A stretch of 16,132 nucleotides of DNA, from the NCBI GenBank assembly GCA_027063215.1, contig JAMOSE010000046.1, positions 1 through 16,132 of the forward strand. The letters are read 5' to 3'. Source of the DNA: Sulfurimonas sp. GTDB taxonomy: Bacteria; Campylobacterota; Campylobacteria; Campylobacterales; Sulfurimonadaceae. Under the pieces are notes generated by a model. The model searched no databases and was not told the origin of the DNA. It saw only the letters and a program-made list of their open reading frames with translations. Shown in pieces: positions 6,570-14,256 of this stretch (its first letter is position 1; the number at the start of each line of letters is the position of its first letter). The position numbers were made by a program, and so were the translations under genes.

Positions 6570-7924
6570 GAGAAAATTCCTTTCCAAAAAAACTCTGCAA
6601 TCATAACTATAAAGAAGATACCTAAAATATTTAAAACTACTCCATAGCGAATCATATCTTTTACATTCACTACTCCACTACTCATAGCTATAGCATTGGG
6701 AGGTGTAGCGATCGGAAGCATAAAGGCATATGATGCACATATCGTTGCTACCATCATAAAAAGTGTTGTATTTATACCAGACTGCTCTGCAACAGAGTAG
6801 ATTACAGGAAGCATTATAGAGATAAGTGCTGTATTTGATGTAATTTCAGTTGTAAAAGTAATAAGAAGAGCAACACTCAAAAGCAACAAAATTGGTGTAA
6901 TTGTTGTCATATGCAAAAGATAAGAAGCCAACTCATCAGCAAGTCCGGTTTGTGAAAATGCTTTTGCTATAGAAAAACCTGCACCAAACAAAAACATAAT
7001 GGCAAAAGGAACTTTTTTACTATCTTCACCCCACTCCAGTATCTTAAACGGTGGCATAAAAAGTACTAAACCAAAACCAAGGAGTATTCCGCTTTCACTC
7101 AAGCCAAGCCCATGCCAAAAAGGTTTCATAGGCGCATTTACCAACAGTAAAATTATCAAAGAGCCTAAAAGTAGCAGTACTTTTTTTTGAGATGCGTTTA
7201 TTTTCTGTAGTTTCATATTGTGTTCAATTGTAATATCTCCTACCCCAATTCCCAAAAGAAGACTGACACTGACAAGCATCAGCAAAACCAAAGGTGCTAC
7301 CATCCACATCCATTGAAAAAATGGAATAAGTTCCATTCCATGCTCTTGCATCACACCAAGCAAGATAAGATTAGGTGGTGTTCCAATAGGTGTCAAGATT
7401 CCACCAACACTTGCACCATAGGCAATAGCCAAAGCAAAACGCATCTTTAACTTTGCATTATCAGTAATAAAAATAGCAATGGTAATAAGAAGGAGTGCCG
7501 TCGTAGTATTTGAAAGTATTGAACTAAGCAGTGCCGATGTTAAAGCAAGAGAAAATATCATCGCTTTTGGTGTAGAAGGAAAAAGCCCTAAAATCTTATC
7601 TGCTATATAAATATGTAGTTTTGTCTTTTCTACAGCAATGGCAAGTAAAAATCCACCTAAAAAAAGATAAATAATAGGGTGTGAATAATTCACCGTTGTC
7701 ATTTTTGTATTAATAATGCCAAGTGCAGGAAAAAGAATAATCGGTAAAAGAGATATAACACCAAGATGAAACGCTTCATTGGTCCAAAGCGTTACTAAAA
7801 ATGCGATAGCACCCAGTAATCTGCTTTGTGTATCATTAAATAGTGTCAGACCTAAAAAATAAGCAGCTATTCCAATAAAAAGAGCCAAAGAGATTTTAAA
7901 AATTTCACTTCTATATTCAGCCAT
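6566..7924 (-). CDS. SLC13/DASS family divalent anion:sodium symporter
   Basis: A 452-residue inner-membrane transporter with about eleven helices. The two inverted structural repeats of the DASS family are visible. The first has SNT at 138-140 followed by GTPPNLILLG (181-190); the second has TSNTALISIMLP (362-373) followed by ATPPNAIAMSSG (406-417). The SNT motifs bind substrate carboxylates and sodium. Family substrates include C4-dicarboxylates, citrate and sulfate; the sequence alone does not decide. AAGGA, overlapping the gpsA stop region, lies about seven bases before the ATG, nine bases after gpsA. It ends the gatB-channel-gpsA run and overlaps the end of the small plus-strand gene by four bases. 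Confidence 0.92.
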   Translation of the reverse strand: MAEYRSEIFKISLALFIGIAAYFLGLTLFNDTQSRLLGAIAFLVTLWTNEAFHLGVISLLPIILFPALGIINTKMTTVNYSHPIIYLFLGGFLLAIAVEKTKLHIYIADKILGLFPSTPKAMIFSLALTSALLSSILSNTTTALLLITIAIFITDNAKLKMRFALAIAYGASVGGILTPIGTPPNLILLGVMQEHGMELIPFFQWMWMVAPLVLLMLVSVSLLLGIGVGDITIEHNMKLQKINASQKKVLLLLGSLIILLLVNAPMKPFWHGLGLSESGILLGFGLVLFMPPFKILEWGEDSKKVPFAIMFLFGAGFSIAKAFSQTGLADELASYLLHMTTITPILLLLSVALLITFTTEITSNTALISIMLPVIYSVAEQSGINTTLFMMVATICASYAFMLPIATPPNAIAMSSGVVNVKDMIRYGVVLNILGIFFIVMIAEFFWKGIFS

Positions 7925-7933
7925 TTGTCTTCC

Positions 7934-8821
7934 TTAATTTGTTAAAAGATCACGAAGAGACTCTTGTGGACTTTTCCCTTCAAGCATTGCGTAGACTTCA
8001 CGTGCTATGGGGAGATAAAGCTCATTTTTCTTTGCAATATCATAAAGTGCATATGCGGTCCCTATTCCTTCAGCCACTTCCCCTAACTCATTTAAAATCT
8101 CCTCTTGAGACAAGCCCTTAGCAAGACCCAAACCTACTCGAAAATTTCTACTCATTGTAGAAGATGCAGTTAAGAAGAGATCCCCTGCTCCGCTTAAACC
8201 CAAAAATGTATCTTTGTTTGCACCATACGCTCCACCAAAACGCTCCATCTCTACAAGACCTCGTGAGATCAGAGCTGCTGCAGCATTGTTGCCAAGAGAG
8301 AGACCTGAACAAATTCCTGCAGCAATTGCTATTACATTTTTATAGGCTCCTGCAATCTCGGCACCTGTAACATCTTTTGATATATAGGTTTTAATAAATG
8401 AGGGAAAAAACGCTGCAAATTCACTTGCAAGGTCTTCGCTGTATGAATTTATAACCAAAGCTGTCGGTAGAGACTGCATCACCTCTGTTGCAAAAGAGGG
8501 ACCTGAAAGAAAAGCTATATTTTCATGCGGCACATACTCTGCATAGATCTCATTTAAAAATCTACCGCTACTTGCTTCAATGCCTTTAGATGCAACAAGA
8601 ATTTTTTGTCCTTGAAAAACAAAGTTCTCTTTTAGCCATACTGCTATTTGTTGTGCAGGAACAGTAATAACAAGATAATCACATTTCAGTATCTCTTCAA
8701 GCGGTACAAAGTTTTTTATATCTCGTGGTGTACGAGAACTTATAAGCACACTGTTTTTTTGTGAAAGTGCAAAATGCAAAGCACTTCCCCACTTACCAGC
8801 TCCAATGACTCCAATTGACAT
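7934..8821 (-). CDS. gpsA: NAD(P)-dependent glycerol-3-phosphate dehydrogenase
   Basis: A 295-residue cytoplasmic enzyme that reduces dihydroxyacetone phosphate to sn-glycerol-3-phosphate, the backbone of phospholipids. Motifs: the Rossmann glycine loop IGAGKWG (6-12), VITVPAQ (51-57), LSGPSFATE (105-113), GAYKNVIAIAAG (158-169) with catalytic Lys161, and LGLSGAGDLFLT (207-218). The longest frame starts with GTG at 8830, but a strong AGGGAG abuts that GTG and lies eight bases before the ATG at 8821, which gives the usual SIGVIGAG N-terminus; I chose the ATG. Either start lies within the end of the RCK gene (29-base overlap). The sequence looks intact. Confidence 0.95.
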   Translation of the reverse strand: MSIGVIGAGKWGSALHFALSQKNSVLISSRTPRDIKNFVPLEEILKCDYLVITVPAQQIAVWLKENFVFQGQKILVASKGIEASSGRFLNEIYAEYVPHENIAFLSGPSFATEVMQSLPTALVINSYSEDLASEFAAFFPSFIKTYISKDVTGAEIAGAYKNVIAIAAGICSGLSLGNNAAAALISRGLVEMERFGGAYGANKDTFLGLSGAGDLFLTASSTMSRNFRVGLGLAKGLSQEEILNELGEVAEGIGTAYALYDIAKKNELYLPIAREVYAMLEGKSPQESLRDLLTN

Positions 8822-9515
8822 AACGTTCACTCCCTATCTTTTTTTCAAACTCTTTTATATCCTCTTCATAACCAACAACAACCAAGATATCCCCTTCACG
8901 TATCACATGCCGTTTTGCCCGAGATGAGTAGATAAATTCACTTTTCATATCCTCATGCATAACAGCAAGCACAAGAATACCGTTATAACGTGTCCAATCT
9001 ATATTCATTATGTCTTCATCTTTAAATTGACTCTTGTTTAAAATTTTAATCTGAGCAATTTTAAGAGCACTCTCTTCATATAAAATAGAGTGTAAAACTT
9101 TACTAGAGATTGGTTTTTCTAATATATTGGCAATAATATCAGATGTTGTTTCAACAAGAGGAATAACCTTATTTGCGCCTGCCATTTTTAACTTATTTGC
9201 GCTCTCTTTATTGGATGCAAGTGCAATAATCCTCAAATCATTAAAATTTGCACGGAGCGAAATAGTCAAAAATATATTTTCTGCAGTATCTTCTAAAATA
9301 CAAAAGGCAATAGAAGTCTTTATATCTACATTCTCATCAATCTCTGTCCACTCATCACCAAGATCAAACGATTCAACTTCAACTGCCGCATTAAAAAGTT
9401 CCTCTTCTTCTTTAAGAGAAAAAATTTTAATAACATCATATTTATCTTTTACATTAGCCATTATTTCAAGCGCATACTTGTTATATCCAAAAATTAAAGC
9501 CGTTGTTTTACTCAT
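8793..9515 (-). CDS. Stand-alone RCK (TrkA-N/TrkA-C) domain protein
   Basis: About 240 residues with no membrane segment. It is an RCK-N/TrkA-N Rossmann-like domain (about 1-130) plus a TrkA-C domain ending REGDILVVVGYEEDIKEFEKK. RCK proteins form rings that gate K+ channels or transporters in response to nucleotides or ions. The first loop reads IFGYNKYALEIM rather than the GxGxxG of nucleotide-binding members. Its layout parallels the RCK part of the channel encoded just upstream (compare KMAGANKVIPLVE with DFAGINSIVYPQE). The longest frame begins with TTG at 9545, but AAAGG lies six bases before ATG at 9515, giving the start MSKTTALIFGYN; I chose that. It overlaps the channel gene by eight bases. 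It probably works with that channel; this is inference. Confidence 0.85.
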   Translation of the reverse strand: MSKTTALIFGYNKYALEIMANVKDKYDVIKIFSLKEEEELFNAAVEVESFDLGDEWTEIDENVDIKTSIAFCILEDTAENIFLTISLRANFNDLRIIALASNKESANKLKMAGANKVIPLVETTSDIIANILEKPISSKVLHSILYEESALKIAQIKILNKSQFKDEDIMNIDWTRYNGILVLAVMHEDMKSEFIYSSRAKRHVIREGDILVVVGYEEDIKEFEKKIGSERYVNWSHWSW

Positions 9516-11070
9516 CACGAACCTTTGTATGGAGATACTTCTCAAATTCTAAAATAAATATGCCATACCCAATAACAAGAAGATAGTCACCAACCTCCAA
9601 GATCATACTGTCCAATGGATTAAAAAAGAATCTATCTTTTTTATATTTATAAATACCTAGCAATACAATACGAAAATCTTTATTTCCCAGTTCACCAACA
9701 GTTGCAAAATTATCTACTATTCTTTGCGTGATGCCAAGTTCATCAATCTGTACATCAGAATTTTCACTTCGTAACTCATGAATAACTTCAAAAGCTACCG
9801 GTTTTCCTACCAACTCTTTAGTAATAAGACCAACTAACTCTTGCGGATATACAATACTGTTAATACCTGCAAAATCAAGCTTCTTACGATTAGAATCACT
9901 AATAAGTAAAGAGAGGATACAAATATTTTTATTAAAGGATCGAATTGTCAATGCCGTATAAACATTTTCAATATCATTTTCTCGTAAACAAAGAATTGAC
10001 TTCACCTGTTTATCCATATCGATATTGAGTTTTTCATAACTCATAACACTTCCGGGATTATAATTTAATGCCGTATGCCCATCTTTTTTTGCTTTTTCTA
10101 TTCGCTGTAAATTTTCATCAAGAACAATAATAGTATTCCCCGATGCTGACAATTTTCTTGCTACTTCTCTTGCTACTTGTTCATAACCACAAATAAGATA
10201 AAATTTTTTTAATTTTGAAACATCTTCTATCGTTTTAACTTCCCGAATTTCATCAAGTTTTTCAGTAAAAGCAGAAACAAAGAGTGAAGTAGTAAATGCA
10301 AGTACAGCAATTCCTGCTGTTATAACCAATATCGCAACAAAACGCCCTTCTTGACTTACCGGTACAATATCACCATAACCAACTGTTGATATAGTTACAA
10401 TAGACCAATAAACAGCTTCATACAAAGTACTGACAGGTGAATTTGGATTATTTCCTTCCATTACATAAATCAATACTGATGAAATAAATATCACAACAGT
10501 TGCAAAAAGACCAAGTGTCAAAAACTCAAATTTTTTTGTAGCAAGTACGGATGAAAGAATTTGAAAACTTTTAGCATAACGAAAAAGTTTAAAAATACGA
10601 AAAAGTATAAAGATACGCAACAATCTAAGTTCATGAAAAAATGGTAAAATAGCAAAGAGATCAATTAATGCTTTTACAGTAAACATATAAGAGAGTTTTA
10701 TTCGTAAAATTTTTAAAAAAGCTTTTGAGAGTTGCACATCTCTATGTAAAAAGGTATCATGTTCTGCACGAGCAACAATAATTTTACTCATACTGCTACT
10801 GACCCACCAACGTAAAATATACTCAATAAAAAATATAAATGAAATCACATAATTACTAAAATACATTAAATAATCATTTACGTGATATTTCACTTCACGA
10901 ATGAGTACCCCCACACTGATAAAGATCAGTAAAATCATAAAAAGATCAAGATATTTTTTATACTTATATTTATCATTTTCAAGGATATTATAAAAAAAAC
11001 GCTTACTCTTTTGATATGATTTTGATGTATCAAGAAAATAAGCAAAATCAAGTATCCAGCGTTTTAGCAT
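9508..11070 (-). CDS. Voltage-sensor-type potassium channel with C-terminal RCK domain
   Basis: A 520-residue six-helix K+ channel. Membrane segments: S1 at about 41-58, S2 at about 71-88, S3 at about 127-145, and an S4 with regularly spaced basic residues (Arg149, Arg152, Arg158, Lys161, Arg164). S5 is at about 183-204, and the pore helix ends in the selectivity filter TVGYGD (229-234); S6 is at about 243-266. A cytosolic RCK-N (from 289) and a TrkA-C domain (about 425-510) follow. It should conduct K+ across the inner membrane and be gated by the RCK ring. The RCK loop reads ICGYEQVAREVA instead of GxGxxG, so nucleotide binding is uncertain. The gene starts three bases after the gatB stop with no strong ribosome-binding site, and overlaps the RCK gene by eight bases. 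It resembles the single Kch-type channels of related bacteria. Confidence 0.92.
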   Translation of the reverse strand: MLKRWILDFAYFLDTSKSYQKSKRFFYNILENDKYKYKKYLDLFMILLIFISVGVLIREVKYHVNDYLMYFSNYVISFIFFIEYILRWWVSSSMSKIIVARAEHDTFLHRDVQLSKAFLKILRIKLSYMFTVKALIDLFAILPFFHELRLLRIFILFRIFKLFRYAKSFQILSSVLATKKFEFLTLGLFATVVIFISSVLIYVMEGNNPNSPVSTLYEAVYWSIVTISTVGYGDIVPVSQEGRFVAILVITAGIAVLAFTTSLFVSAFTEKLDEIREVKTIEDVSKLKKFYLICGYEQVAREVARKLSASGNTIIVLDENLQRIEKAKKDGHTALNYNPGSVMSYEKLNIDMDKQVKSILCLRENDIENVYTALTIRSFNKNICILSLLISDSNRKKLDFAGINSIVYPQELVGLITKELVGKPVAFEVIHELRSENSDVQIDELGITQRIVDNFATVGELGNKDFRIVLLGIYKYKKDRFFFNPLDSMILEVGDYLLVIGYGIFILEFEKYLHTKVRDE

Positions 11071-11073
11071 CTT

Positions 11074-12504
11074 TTAACCCAGTTTTGCTTTTAAAATCTC
11101 ATTTACAACCTGAGGGTTTGCACTTCCTTTACTTGCTTTCATAACCTGACCGACAAAGAAACCAAAAAGTTTCTCTTTTCCTGCTTGATACTGTTCAACT
11201 TTATCTTGATTTGCATTAATGATTGCATCACACATTGCTTCAATAGCACCTGTATCAGTCACTTGTTTGAGTCCAAGCGTATCAATTGCATCATCAACAA
11301 TTACACTTTCATTCTCCATCAAGTAATCCAAAACTTCTTTTGCAGCTTTTCCAGAGATCGTTTTATCATCTATACGTTTGACCAAAAAGCCGAGTTTTTT
11401 TGCATCAACAGGAGCATTTGTCACGCTCATTTCACCTTTGAGACGTGCTAAAAATTCAACAGTTAGCCAAGTAGTCGCTGTTTTAGCACTCACACCATCT
11501 TCTTCCATCATTGTTTCAAAGAAATTTGCCATCTCTACAGCCGAAGTAATAACTGCCGCATCATAAGGCTTCATACCATACTCATTTATAAAACGATCTT
11601 TTTTTGCATCGGGAAGTTCTGGGATCTGTGTATATTTTTCCATCATCTCATCTGTTACAACACATTTGAGAAGATCTGGTTCTGGAAAATATCTGTAATC
11701 TGCAGCTTCTTCTTTTCCACGCATAGAACGAGTTTCAGATTTTATCTGATCAAAAAGACGTGTCTCTTGTACGATCTCTTCATCATATGTTCCATCTTCC
11801 CATGCTTCAACCTGACGAGCCACTTCTATTTCTATAGCTTTTTGGATAAATTTAAATGAGTTGATATTTTTGATCTCAACGCGGGTATAGAGCTTTTCAT
11901 CTCCTTTTGGACGTATAGAGACATTTACATCAACTCTAAAACTCCCCTCCTGCATATTTGCATCACCGATATCTGTATAACGAACAATTGAGTGAAGTTT
12001 TTTTAAGTAGAGTATCGCTTCTTCGGCACTTCGCATATCAGGCTCACTTACAATTTCTAAAAGTGGTGTACCTGCACGATTGAGATCAACTTTTGAGATA
12101 TCTCCATCATGAATATTCTTCCCTGCATCCGCTTCAATATGTGCACGATTTATACGAATTGTTTTATTTGATCCATCTTCAAAATCAATTTGCAATTTCC
12201 CGTCTTCTACTATAGGCGTATAGAGCTGTGTAATCTGATATGCAGAAGGAGAATCCGGATAAAAGTAAGATTTCCTGTCAAAATAAGAAACACGGTTTAT
12301 AGTTGCATCAATTGCTGTTCCTAGCATAATAGATTTATGAACGACTTCCTTGTTAAGTACCGGTAATGCACCTGGGAGTGCCAAACATGTAGGGCAAGTA
12401 TTTGAGTTTTGCTTATGATTAAAACTCGTAGGACACGAGCAAAAAAGTTTTGTTTTTGTATTGAGTTGAACGTGGACTTCAAGCCCTATAACGACTTCAA
12501 ACAT
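11074..12504 (-). CDS. gatB: Asp-tRNA(Asn)/Glu-tRNA(Gln) amidotransferase subunit B
   Basis: A 476-residue subunit of the GatCAB complex, which converts misacylated Glu-tRNA(Gln) and Asp-tRNA(Asn) to the amidated forms. Family features: GLEVHVQLNTKTKLFC (7-22), a zinc-site pattern CxC at 22-24 with CxxC at 37-40, the SPSAYQITQLY segment (about 88-98), HIEADAGK (about 121-128), NRAGTPLLEIVSEPD, and a helical C-terminal tail domain ending GFFVGQVMKASKGSANPQ. Length is normal and all signature regions are intact. AAGGA lies about six bases before the ATG. It heads the run leading to the K+ channel, RCK protein, gpsA and the anion transporter. gatA and gatC are not in the window. Confidence 0.97.
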   Translation of the reverse strand: MFEVVIGLEVHVQLNTKTKLFCSCPTSFNHKQNSNTCPTCLALPGALPVLNKEVVHKSIMLGTAIDATINRVSYFDRKSYFYPDSPSAYQITQLYTPIVEDGKLQIDFEDGSNKTIRINRAHIEADAGKNIHDGDISKVDLNRAGTPLLEIVSEPDMRSAEEAILYLKKLHSIVRYTDIGDANMQEGSFRVDVNVSIRPKGDEKLYTRVEIKNINSFKFIQKAIEIEVARQVEAWEDGTYDEEIVQETRLFDQIKSETRSMRGKEEAADYRYFPEPDLLKCVVTDEMMEKYTQIPELPDAKKDRFINEYGMKPYDAAVITSAVEMANFFETMMEEDGVSAKTATTWLTVEFLARLKGEMSVTNAPVDAKKLGFLVKRIDDKTISGKAAKEVLDYLMENESVIVDDAIDTLGLKQVTDTGAIEAMCDAIINANQDKVEQYQAGKEKLFGFFVGQVMKASKGSANPQVVNEILKAKLG

Positions 12505-12567
12505 AATTATCCTTAGATGAAATAGATTAAATTAATAAATTTTATCTAATATTTGCTTTAAAAGATG

Positions 12568-12831
12568 TTATTTTGTATGTTTCGCGTAGATTTTTTCTAA
12601 AAGTTTTGTCTGTTTTTTTGCTTCTTGCAATCGTTGCTTATGTACTAATAATGCATCAAGAATTAAAATAAGAAAAAGAGAAAAGAAAATATAAAAAAGT
12701 GTAGATATTATCGCAAAAACAAGACTATATACGATAAAAATTTTAAAAGTAATAAGAGCACCAAAGAGGACAATAGCCCATGATGCTCCAAGCAAAAAGC
12801 TTATGATTTTTTCATAAATGTCTTTTTGCAT
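12568..12831 (-). CDS. Small membrane protein downstream of atpB (87 residues)
   Basis: An 87-residue protein with two closely spaced hydrophobic helices (about residues 10-31 and 33-62) followed by a charged, lysine-rich helix (KQRLQEAKKQTKLLEKIYAKH), probably cytoplasmic. It begins ten bases after the atpB stop and is almost certainly co-transcribed with it. The spacer reads AAATTCTCTT and lacks a purine-rich ribosome-binding site, so translation may depend on atpB. I do not recognise a family. A two-helix protein beside an F0 gene recalls AtpI/AtpZ-type assembly factors, but those usually lie upstream of atpB and I see no sequence hallmark. The product is therefore left unnamed. Confidence 0.72.
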   Translation of the reverse strand: MQKDIYEKIISFLLGASWAIVLFGALITFKIFIVYSLVFAIISTLFYIFFSLFLILILDALLVHKQRLQEAKKQTKLLEKIYAKHTK

Positions 12832-12841
12832 AAGAGAATTT

Positions 12842-13516
12842 TTAGTGATCTTCTACAATAATTGCACCAGCAAGATAAACATATGTAAGCATCATAAAGA
12901 TAAATGCCTGAAGAAATGCACCAAATGTTAAAAGACCAAAAGGAATAAGAGGCATAACCCAAGGAACAAGCATTAAAATTACTGCCAAGAACATATCATC
13001 ACCTTTGATATTACCAAAAAGACGGAAGCTAAGAGAGACAATACGTGAAAAATGAGAAACAATTTCAACAGGAAACATCAACCATGCCAACCACCATACT
13101 GGACCAGTAAAGTGTTTAAAATACTTCATAACACCATGTGTTTTTATACCAACATAGTTATAGTAAACAAATACAGAAAGTGCTAAAGTAAGTGTCATAT
13201 TAAGATTTGCAGATGGTGCTTCAAAACCAGGAATAATTCCTATAAGATTAGCTATACCAACAAAAAGACCGATTGTTGCTACAAGAGGAAGATACTTACG
13301 AGCATGAGATCTTCCCATAACATCCGTACCCATTTGTAAAACACCATCAATATATGCTTCCATCAGGTTTTGTGTACCTTTTGGTACTAGTTGTAAATTT
13401 GCCATTGCATATTTTGCCATTAAAACAGCTATTGCTGCTGCTAGAAACATATGTGTCAGAAAAAGAAAACTGTGATTTTCTGAGATTATTCCGAAAAAAG
13501 TAAAAATTTCACCCAT
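12842..13516 (-). CDS. atpB: F0F1 ATP synthase subunit a
   Basis: A 224-residue integral membrane subunit that forms the proton half-channels of ATP synthase. Diagnostic residues: the essential arginine in SLSFRLFGNIKGDD (161-174, Arg165) and the C-terminal LQAFIFMMLTYVYL (202-215) with Gln203. NLIGIIPGFEAPSANLN (90-106) is typical of helix 3. There are about five to six membrane helices, and the length is at the short end of the family, as usual in Campylobacterota. AAGGGAG lies about seven bases before the ATG, and a TATAAT sits 33 bases upstream. The other ATP synthase genes are absent here, which fits the known separation of atpB in this phylum. Confidence 0.97.
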   Translation of the reverse strand: MGEIFTFFGIISENHSFLFLTHMFLAAAIAVLMAKYAMANLQLVPKGTQNLMEAYIDGVLQMGTDVMGRSHARKYLPLVATIGLFVGIANLIGIIPGFEAPSANLNMTLTLALSVFVYYNYVGIKTHGVMKYFKHFTGPVWWLAWLMFPVEIVSHFSRIVSLSFRLFGNIKGDDMFLAVILMLVPWVMPLIPFGLLTFGAFLQAFIFMMLTYVYLAGAIIVEDH

Positions 13517-13548
13517 AGGCTTGCTCCCTTGTCTTTAAAAATTACGGA

Positions 13549-13554
13549 ATTATA
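13549..13554 (-). promoter_or_regulatory. Probable -10 element for atpB
   Basis: The minus strand reads TATAAT here, 32 bases before the atpB start, in the 109-base spacer shared with the divergent haem protein gene. No clear -35 hexamer is visible. Position and perfect match support it. Confidence 0.55.
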
Positions 13555-13587
13555 CTCTCTATTGCATTAAAATATTATAAGTCTTGC

Positions 13588-13593
13588 TATAAT
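13588..13593 (+). promoter_or_regulatory. Probable extended -10 element (TGCTATAAT) for the haem protein gene
   Basis: The plus strand has TATAAT preceded by TGC, an extended -10 form, 32 bases before the ATG at 13626. A GGAG ribosome-binding site lies at 13616-13619. It is back-to-back with the atpB promoter, 33 bases away. Confidence 0.6.
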
Positions 13594-13625
13594 TACACAA
13601 TAAAATTAAAAAAACGGAGTTAAAT

Positions 13626-14219
13626 ATGAAAATATTACAATCTATCGCCCTTATAAGCCTGAGTACTTCACTATTGTTAGCATCGCCACAGGGAATGCAA
13701 CAAAAAAAAGGAAATACAGAATTAAAAAGTGTTATACAAACTGCAAAACAAAGCACAAAATTACTGCTGAAAACACTTGGTTCAAATATGAAAAAAAATA
13801 TGAAAGCCGGTGGTCCTATGCAGGCATTGGATTTTTGCTCAAAAGAAGCGTACACACTGACTGAAAAAGTAAATAAAAAACTTCCTAAAGGCGTGAGTGT
13901 AAAACGAATTACTCTTAAAGAGAGAAATCCTGCGAATTTAGCACAAAAAGATGAAGCTGTAATACTGAAAGCACTTGCAAAACTTAAAAGTGCCAATGTT
14001 ATTTTACCAAAGCATATTGTTGAGAAGGTAGATGCAGACACGTATAAGGTTTACAAACCTTTAGTAATTAATAAAAAAGTATGTCTTAAATGTCATGGAA
14101 ATATTCAAAATAAAAAGTTAAAAGCTGAAATGAAAAAAAGATATCCACATGACAGAGCAACGCACTATAAAATGGGTGATCTTCGTGGAGCAATCGTTAC
14201 AACAATAAAATCAAAATAG
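13626..14219 (+). CDS. Periplasmic c-type haem protein, DUF3365/Tll0287-like
   Basis: A 197-residue protein with a cleavable signal peptide (MKILQSIALISLSTSLLLAS, cleavage near residue 20), so it acts in the periplasm. The mature part matches the Tll0287-like (DUF3365) haem domain. LDFCSKEA (68-75) sits near its start, followed by the region KRITLKERNPAN (93-104). The single c-type haem site KVCLKCHG (151-158) has Cys153, Cys156 and His157. HDRATHYKMGDLRGAIVTTI (175-194) closes the domain. The domain has a PAS-like fold and, in other proteins, forms the sensor part of kinases and chemoreceptors; here it stands alone. A role as redox or gas-binding cytochrome, or as a periplasmic sensor, is inferred. 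It has its own promoter and a hairpin terminator, so it is probably monocistronic. It converges on a PAS kinase gene. Confidence 0.85.
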   Translation: MKILQSIALISLSTSLLLASPQGMQQKKGNTELKSVIQTAKQSTKLLLKTLGSNMKKNMKAGGPMQALDFCSKEAYTLTEKVNKKLPKGVSVKRITLKERNPANLAQKDEAVILKALAKLKSANVILPKHIVEKVDADTYKVYKPLVINKKVCLKCHGNIQNKKLKAEMKKRYPHDRATHYKMGDLRGAIVTTIKSK

Positions 14220-14235
14220 CAAAATTTCTTATGCC

Positions 14236-14256
14236 TGGGAGTCTATCAGACTCCTA
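14236..14256 (+). terminator. Hairpin terminator of the haem protein gene
   Basis: TGGGAGTC (14236-14243) pairs with GACTCCTA (14249-14256) around a five-base TATCA loop, with one G-T pair. It is followed on the plus strand by a T-rich run (tcttctttttcttt). The T-run lies inside the last codons of the convergent kinase gene, and the kinase stop codon (14254-14256) is part of the stem. On the minus strand no T-run follows directly, so it is mainly a plus-strand terminator. Confidence 0.65.

Noticed and set aside
9127..9552. A 141-codon open frame on the plus strand, opposite the stand-alone RCK gene
   Set aside because: It lies wholly antisense to a well-supported RCK gene, its product has low-complexity Ser/Ile/Leu content with no family features, and no ribosome-binding site stands out.
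12523..12549. Possible hairpin in the gap between the 87-residue gene and gatB (TAGATTAAA against TTTATCTAA)
   Set aside because: The stem is almost pure A/T with a bulge and lacks a clean T-run, so it is too weak to call a terminator; atpB and gatB transcription may or may not be connected.
13559..14041. A 160-codon open frame on the minus strand, opposite the haem protein gene
   Set aside because: It is the Phe/Ser-rich antisense shadow of the DUF3365 gene, whose signal peptide, CxxCH site and terminator leave no doubt about the coding strand.
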